From Paenibacillus_E oryzisoli_A (GTDB taxonomy: Bacteria > Bacillota > Bacilli > Paenibacillales > NBRC-103111), in the NCBI RefSeq assembly GCF_050467285.1, contig NZ_JBCMUN010000014.1, positions 124,001 through 188,000 of the forward strand: a stretch of 64,000 bases of DNA. Direction: 5' to 3'. Below are positions 60,054 through 64,000 of this stretch, one piece after another. The notes under the pieces are model-generated. The model had not been told where the DNA came from, made no database searches, and was given only the letters and a program-made list of their open reading frames with translations. Every line of letters begins with the position of its first letter. The first letter of the stretch is position 1. A program made the position numbers and the translations under genes.

Positions 60054-61364
60054 ATGCTCGTGTTTGTACTCGAATCTTCCGATCTGGCCCGGGCCCATGC
60101 GACGAAAGCCAATCTTGCGTACGTCGCACCGGAATGGAACGTCCAATTCGTGCCGGCCGGAAATGCCGAAGCATTGAATGAGCAGCTGCGAGACTATGAT
60201 CTCCCTTTTTTTATCACGCTGCAGGCTGGGGATTTGCTGCACGAATCGTTCCTCCCCGAGCTTGCTGAACGCCTCGAAGCGCTGCCTCAAGACAGCGCCG
60301 GCATTATCTATGAACGCGGGAACCCTGAATTCCCTGACGCGCCGCTCGTTTGGCGAACGCACGCTGTACAATCGATGGGCTTCCCTTTTTTCCCTGCAAG
60401 CGATCGTTTACCTTTTGATACGTACATGCTGCACGATACCATGTTTGCGCTGAGAACCCGCTGGACCTGGCTGTCCGTCTCCAGCACATGGTGGAGCCCG
60501 CATATCCCCTATGTGCCGAAATGGCAGAGGAAGCAGGAAGAATGGGAATTAGTCAAACCGATTCTGGAAGCTGCCCTCCCCTCGGACGTTGATGTGGCAA
60601 CCCAGAGAAAAGCGAAGGCTTCACCGCAAATCAGTATTGCACTATGTACTTATAATAATGCCGATTATTTGCTTTGGTCGATTCGAAGTGTGCTTGCACA
60701 AACAACCGACGATTGGGAACTTATCATCATTGATGATGCATCAACCGATCTCACGCAGACCAAATTGGCATACTTGCGGCAAGATCCACGCATTCGTATA
60801 TTTACGAATCCCGTGAATCTTGGCAAGTCGCATTGCTTAAACTTTGCGCTGTCTGTCTGCCGGGCTCCATGGCTTGTGGAGCTTGACGCCGATGATTGGC
60901 TTCCTCCGAAGGGGGTCCGGGCTCTGCTTGACAGCGCGCAGCAGACAGCACCGGAAACGTCGCTTCTCTATGGCGACTACTTTGAGTGGACGGAACGAGC
61001 CCGCAAAGGTCTCATCTTCGGAGGAATCCGTAAAGCGCCTGCGGTCATCGAGGCGAACGATTTGCTGCGCAGAGCCCTCCCAGTGGCTCCCCGCTGCTAC
61101 CGCGTTGCGACGCTTCACAAGATCGGCGGTTGGTCCGTGGAAGCTCCTTACGAGGGAAGACTATACGAGGACTTTGAAATCATTGTCCGGCTTTCCCAAT
61201 CTTCCGCATTCCGCTACATTGCTAAACCTCTCTATCATCGGAGGATTCGCGCATCAAGCATTACGCATCTGCATTCGGAGAAGTATGCCGGGTGGAGGAA
61301 TTGGATGGAACGTGGCGCTCCCATTCATCAGGGGGACGAAGGAGACGTGCCGCCTTCCTCTTGA
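60054..61364 (+). CDS. Glycosyltransferase family 2 protein with an N-terminal extension
   Basis: A 436-residue protein. The first 185 residues form an unrecognised domain with a GT-like pattern (LPFFITLQAGDLLHESFLPEL). Residues 190-430 are a GT2 catalytic domain: ISIALCTYNNADYLLWSIRS, the nucleotide-binding IIIDDASTD and the DxD-like LDADDW. The N-terminal part echoes the GT-A layout (AGDLL for DADD) and may be a degenerate second copy. ATG at 60054 is the best-spaced start after GGGGGCTGGGTCT. It is near glycosyltransferase and probable spore-surface genes. Confidence 0.85.
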   Translation: MLVFVLESSDLARAHATKANLAYVAPEWNVQFVPAGNAEALNEQLRDYDLPFFITLQAGDLLHESFLPELAERLEALPQDSAGIIYERGNPEFPDAPLVWRTHAVQSMGFPFFPASDRLPFDTYMLHDTMFALRTRWTWLSVSSTWWSPHIPYVPKWQRKQEEWELVKPILEAALPSDVDVATQRKAKASPQISIALCTYNNADYLLWSIRSVLAQTTDDWELIIIDDASTDLTQTKLAYLRQDPRIRIFTNPVNLGKSHCLNFALSVCRAPWLVELDADDWLPPKGVRALLDSAQQTAPETSLLYGDYFEWTERARKGLIFGGIRKAPAVIEANDLLRRALPVAPRCYRVATLHKIGGWSVEAPYEGRLYEDFEIIVRLSQSSAFRYIAKPLYHRRIRASSITHLHSEKYAGWRNWMERGAPIHQGDEGDVPPSS

Positions 61365-61385
61365 TCCTATCCCTCGATTTGCGGC

Positions 61386-61589
61386 TTAAGCATTGATACG
61401 CACATATTCTACTTCGTCCGCTACGATTGTTACCGTTACCGGTGGGCTGTAATAGTACGTATTATTCATTTGAACTGTAAAAATACAACCGTCTACCGAT
61501 GTTAATTGCCCCACAATGGGAGGATTCGTCGCAAAGTAGATTTCAACCGTTCGACCGATAAAACTCGCCAGTAAATCTGCGAATGACAT
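61386..61589 (-). CDS. Small LSm/Sm-like surface-locus protein
   Basis: A 67-residue, almost entirely beta-strand protein (FIGRTVEIYFATNPPIVGQLTSVDGCIFTVQMNNTYYYSPPV). The pattern is that of a small barrel similar to Sm-like folds, and a related barrel seems to end the neighbouring 129- and 201-residue proteins. No function is known. RBS AAGGAGGAGAAACT; 12 bp after the 129-residue gene, same operon. Confidence 0.65.
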   Translation of the reverse strand: MSFADLLASFIGRTVEIYFATNPPIVGQLTSVDGCIFTVQMNNTYYYSPPVTVTIVADEVEYVRINA

Positions 61590-61601
61590 AGTTTCTCCTC
61601 C

Positions 61602-61991
61602 TTATATCACTGTCTGGATACTGTATGCCGGAATAAGGAGAATATCTCCCGACGGCTCTAGAAGCTCAACGACATTGGAACCGATAAGAAGTACCAACCC
61701 GCTCACAGTGCCCGCACCTGTCTGGATCGTTACCTGCGTATTCAAACGTCCATCTAATGCAGCCAATGGATGACAGCCGGGAGTTGACTCGCGCATAAGA
61801 ATATATGTCGTTACGTTTGAATGGCCGTCGAAATCCCGCACATAGAATCCTGCTTCGATTAAAGACGCCAGAACCGGCGCAAGCTTGGCTCCGACTTCAA
61901 GTCCAGGAAAAACCAACGTCGCGTCAAAACAGTTAATGACAGCACGCTGCGTAGCATAGCTGTTACCAGCTATAATGACTACAATATCCAT
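61602..61991 (-). CDS. Probable spore-surface-locus protein
   Basis: A 129-residue protein. The first half (1-75) is hydrophobic with an alpha/beta pattern (FDATLVFPGLEVGAKLAPVLASLIEAGFYVRDFDG). The second half (80-129) is a small beta barrel (NTQVTIQTGAGTVSGLVLLIGSNVVELLEP) like its neighbour. Comparable clusters of small barrel proteins with repetitive proteins and glycosyltransferases are typical of exosporium or coat loci in Paenibacillus. RBS AGAAGGAGGCAATACTAG. Confidence 0.55.
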   Translation of the reverse strand: MDIVVIIAGNSYATQRAVINCFDATLVFPGLEVGAKLAPVLASLIEAGFYVRDFDGHSNVTTYILMRESTPGCHPLAALDGRLNTQVTIQTGAGTVSGLVLLIGSNVVELLEPSGDILLIPAYSIQTVI

Positions 61992-62042
61992 CTAGTATTG
62001 CCTCCTTCTAACCTTCTAAGGGTTGTTGTCACTCCGGTCTAA

Positions 62043-62648
62043 CTACAACACAGGTTCAACAGGTACGAAAGGTCTAAAACCGATAATGTGGCAAATCGAG
62101 TAAATGGCGACTTGACCCTCCGCATTCCCCGTTGTCGGCCGCAAGATTAATGTCGTTTCACCAACTCTCTCCACGATGCCAATTCGGTTAGGCGGCGATC
62201 CACCTGAGCCCTCACCACTTGACGTGAACAATTCAACTTCATTGCCCCTGTACTCCTTCAGCATCTCTCTCAGCTCTTCCACGCAATCGTCATCCGGGAG
62301 ATCAACTTCCACCTTGACTTCCGCTTTAGGTGCTTCCACTTTGACATGCACATCAGGTGCTTCCACTTTGACATGCACATCAGGTGCAGGCGTCTCTACG
62401 TTAACGACAGGCGGAGGCGTTGTAACGTGCACATCAGGCGGATTGGTTTGAACGTTGACTGTTGGGGGAGGCGTGGTTACAAAAACTTCGGGAGCTTTCT
62501 GCTGTTTGCAAATGACTTTAACCGTCTTTCTACAATTTTTCTTTACAACTTTGCAATGCTTTCTTTTGCCTCTCTTCTTCGGACAACAAATCTCTTTACA
62601 ACCGACACGACTTTTCTTTACCTCGCAGCCTTTTCCTGAACGAGACAT
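62043..62648 (-). CDS. Repetitive basic/valine-proline surface protein
   Basis: A 201-residue protein in three parts. Residues 1-50 are very basic and cysteine-rich (CKEICCPKKRGKRKHCKVVKKNC). Residues 52-118 are a degenerate repeat of VTTPPPxVNV and PDVHVKVEA units, each about 8-10 residues. Residues 120-201 are a beta-barrel-like domain (NEVELFTSSGEG, RIGIVERVGETTLILRPTTG). It is likely a structural spore-surface protein, crosslinked through cysteine or lysine; this is inferred. RBS GGAGGTGCGCT. Confidence 0.6.
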   Translation of the reverse strand: MSRSGKGCEVKKSRVGCKEICCPKKRGKRKHCKVVKKNCRKTVKVICKQQKAPEVFVTTPPPTVNVQTNPPDVHVTTPPPVVNVETPAPDVHVKVEAPDVHVKVEAPKAEVKVEVDLPDDDCVEELREMLKEYRGNEVELFTSSGEGSGGSPPNRIGIVERVGETTLILRPTTGNAEGQVAIYSICHIIGFRPFVPVEPVL

Positions 62649-62766
62649 AGCGCACCTCCAAGGTTTTCCATTTCACCAATAAATTTGGTTTTGATTACAC
62701 TGCTATACTACTCATAGGAGTAGACCCTCGTCCTAGACACGCACCTAAAAATATAAAACTGGGTTT

Positions 62767-64000
62767 CTATCGCGATGAACGGATCTCGTTAATAGCTTTT
62801 TCAAAGGCATTTACACTGCGCTCCCACGTCCATTTCGCAGCCTCCGCTTCCCCCGCTGCTGCCAATCTGCGTCTGAGTTCCCCGTCTTCAATCAAACGGC
62901 CAACATCCAACGCCAAGCGGTTCTCATACCGGTAAGACATCAAACCGTTTTGTTCGTGACGGCAGTAATCCATATTGCCGCCGTTATACGTCGTCACAAG
63001 CGCAGCACCGCATCGCATCGCCTCGAGCCCCGGCAGAGAAGCCGAATCATAAGTCGAGGAATTCACAAAAATATCCATTTCATTGTAGTGATAAGCCATA
63101 GCTCCATCATGACCAGGAGTCAAATAACGGAAATTCGGATGGCTCGCTTTAATCTCCTGCAGCATGGGAGAACTCTGAAACTCCTCAGGCGGAGACATAA
63201 GAGAAATCCGTACATGCGGATACCGGGCTTGCACAAGCTCCAACTGCTGAATCAAATAGTCCTGCTCCCGGTGCCAGGAATAGCCGCCTTCCGGCCTGCG
63301 CATGATTGCAGCAATTTGCAGTTGCCCCTGCGTGCCTCGAATATGCATGTTTTTAAACGCCGTGCCGACACCCACCGGCACAATATGTGCCTGATGCCCG
63401 TGATTCAGCGCAATCAGTTGCTTCTGCCAGTCGGAGAGCACCACGATATGTTTGGAAATATGGTAAGTGGGAAAGGAGATATGATTCTCAGGCAGAAAAG
63501 AAGGTTCATAGCACAAGCTCAAGCGGATATGCACGCCTTTCCCGTTTAAGCTGGCTTGATGTGCGGATGGGACAATCGTATAAAAGTTGGAAACAATGAC
63601 ATCAGATTTGGGATAATCGCTTTCTTGGATGGCATATGGCTGTTTGGTGCGAATAATTTGAGCATTGACGCTGTAGCTCAACGTGCCGGTCGGAGGCATC
63701 AAAACAATGACGTTATGGCCTTTGGCCGAAAGACCGTTAACCATCTCCGCCAGCATGCGCTGAGCCCCACCAATACTTAGGGTGATTATCGGAAAAGTGA
63801 TAGTCAATTTCTCTCTATTAATCAAAGTTTCCAGATCCCTCCGATAGGTAGACTGCACAAGATGAATTTCTTTCACGATGTCACTTTCATGCTTGCGCGT
63901 GCCCATTTCCTGATGAACACGATAACGGACGAGACTTTCGTCCAAATAGTGAAAATCAAACTTTTTCATCACCCGCATCCATAGGTCATAATCCTGCGTA
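62767..64000 (-). CDS. GT2-GT4 fusion glycosyltransferase, C-terminal part (runs off the right edge)
   Basis: The gene enters from beyond the right edge. The first visible residues, TQDYDLWMRVMKKFDFHYLDESLVRYRVHQ, are the typical C-terminal end of a GT2 domain. After a linker, residues of a GT4-type domain follow (ITLSIGGAQRMLAEMVNGLSAKGHNVIVLMP; NMDIFVNSS-like core; LPGLEAMRCGAALVTTYNGG), ending EKAINEIRSSR. It is thus a two-domain glycosyltransferase for a surface glycan. The same-strand genes downstream are the probable spore-surface set. Confidence 0.85.
   Translation of the reverse strand, partial: TQDYDLWMRVMKKFDFHYLDESLVRYRVHQEMGTRKHESDIVKEIHLVQSTYRRDLETLINREKLTITFPIITLSIGGAQRMLAEMVNGLSAKGHNVIVLMPPTGTLSYSVNAQIIRTKQPYAIQESDYPKSDVIVSNFYTIVPSAHQASLNGKGVHIRLSLCYEPSFLPENHISFPTYHISKHIVVLSDWQKQLIALNHGHQAHIVPVGVGTAFKNMHIRGTQGQLQIAAIMRRPEGGYSWHREQDYLIQQLELVQARYPHVRISLMSPPEEFQSSPMLQEIKASHPNFRYLTPGHDGAMAYHYNEMDIFVNSSTYDSASLPGLEAMRCGAALVTTYNGGNMDYCRHEQNGLMSYRYENRLALDVGRLIEDGELRRRLAAAGEAEAAKWTWERSVNAFEKAINEIRSSR

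Overview
The window looks like a chromosome segment of a Gram-positive, spore-forming member of the Paenibacillaceae, most likely Paenibacillus or a close relative. The signs are strong AGGAGG-type ribosome sites, TTG/GTG starts, an SgrR-type regulator, YtxH/DUF948 proteins, copper-amine-oxidase-type stalk domains and probable spore-surface proteins. The species cannot be named from the sequence. Backbone genes are GC-rich. The stretch from about 20.5 to 56.2 kb is clearly more AT-rich and is an inserted element.

Left backbone (1-20.4 kb): the start of a GH15-type glycosidase; an XRE-LytTR fusion regulator; a membrane-anchored phosphodiester glycosidase; a YtxH/DUF948 pair; KDPG aldolase; a SufR-like regulator; and an OmpR/histidine-kinase pair. 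Just downstream of that pair lie three contiguous 11-bp direct repeats, then a four-gene operon (SGNH lipoprotein, MBOAT acyltransferase, DHHW/AlgX-like protein, DUF4358 lipoprotein) that probably O-acetylates a cell-envelope polymer. Next come a HepT-like DUF86 protein, an acyltransferase-3, a large orphan protein with features of extracellular contractile injection system cargo nucleases, a TPR protein, an SgrR-like regulator and a VanZ protein.

Integrated element (20,480-56,241, about 35.7 kb): it sits in the 3' end of a tRNA-Ala(GGC) gene. A 44-bp exact repeat of that 3' end marks both ends, and sets of 11-bp-spaced GGTAACA repeats (probable integrase arm sites) lie just inside each end. 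A tyrosine integrase faces the left end, followed by two tandem excisionase-like proteins, small unknown genes, a phage-type adenine methyltransferase, a serine resolvase, a winged-helix protein, a DUF2971 protein, a second tyrosine recombinase, a tiny membrane peptide coupled to a PD-(D/E)XK protein, a RadC protein and a group of exported stalk-domain proteins. I see no relaxase, coupling protein or type IV secretion genes, and several genes are broken, so the element looks non-conjugative and partly decayed.

The right 11 kb of the element is a defence island. It holds DUF6037 plus a type III restriction-modification pair (mod-res), then a CapP/CapH-type protease-repressor pair divergent from a type III CBASS operon: a CD-NTase, a HORMA protein, a TRIP13-like ATPase and an effector. 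The effector joins an alpha/beta-hydrolase with an intact Ser-Asp-His triad to a C-terminal SAVED-like domain. This effector architecture is the most interesting system in the window. The proposed logic is that DNA damage activates CapP, which removes CapH; HORMA then licenses the CD-NTase; a cyclic oligonucleotide binds SAVED; and the hydrolase is switched on.

Right backbone (56.2-64 kb): a VOC protein, a GH16-like protein with an altered catalytic motif, an SF0329-type protein, a decayed third copy of the tRNA/att sequence, a regulator with a nuclease-like fold, adenylylsulfate kinase, and a group of glycosyltransferases with probable spore-surface proteins running off the right edge.
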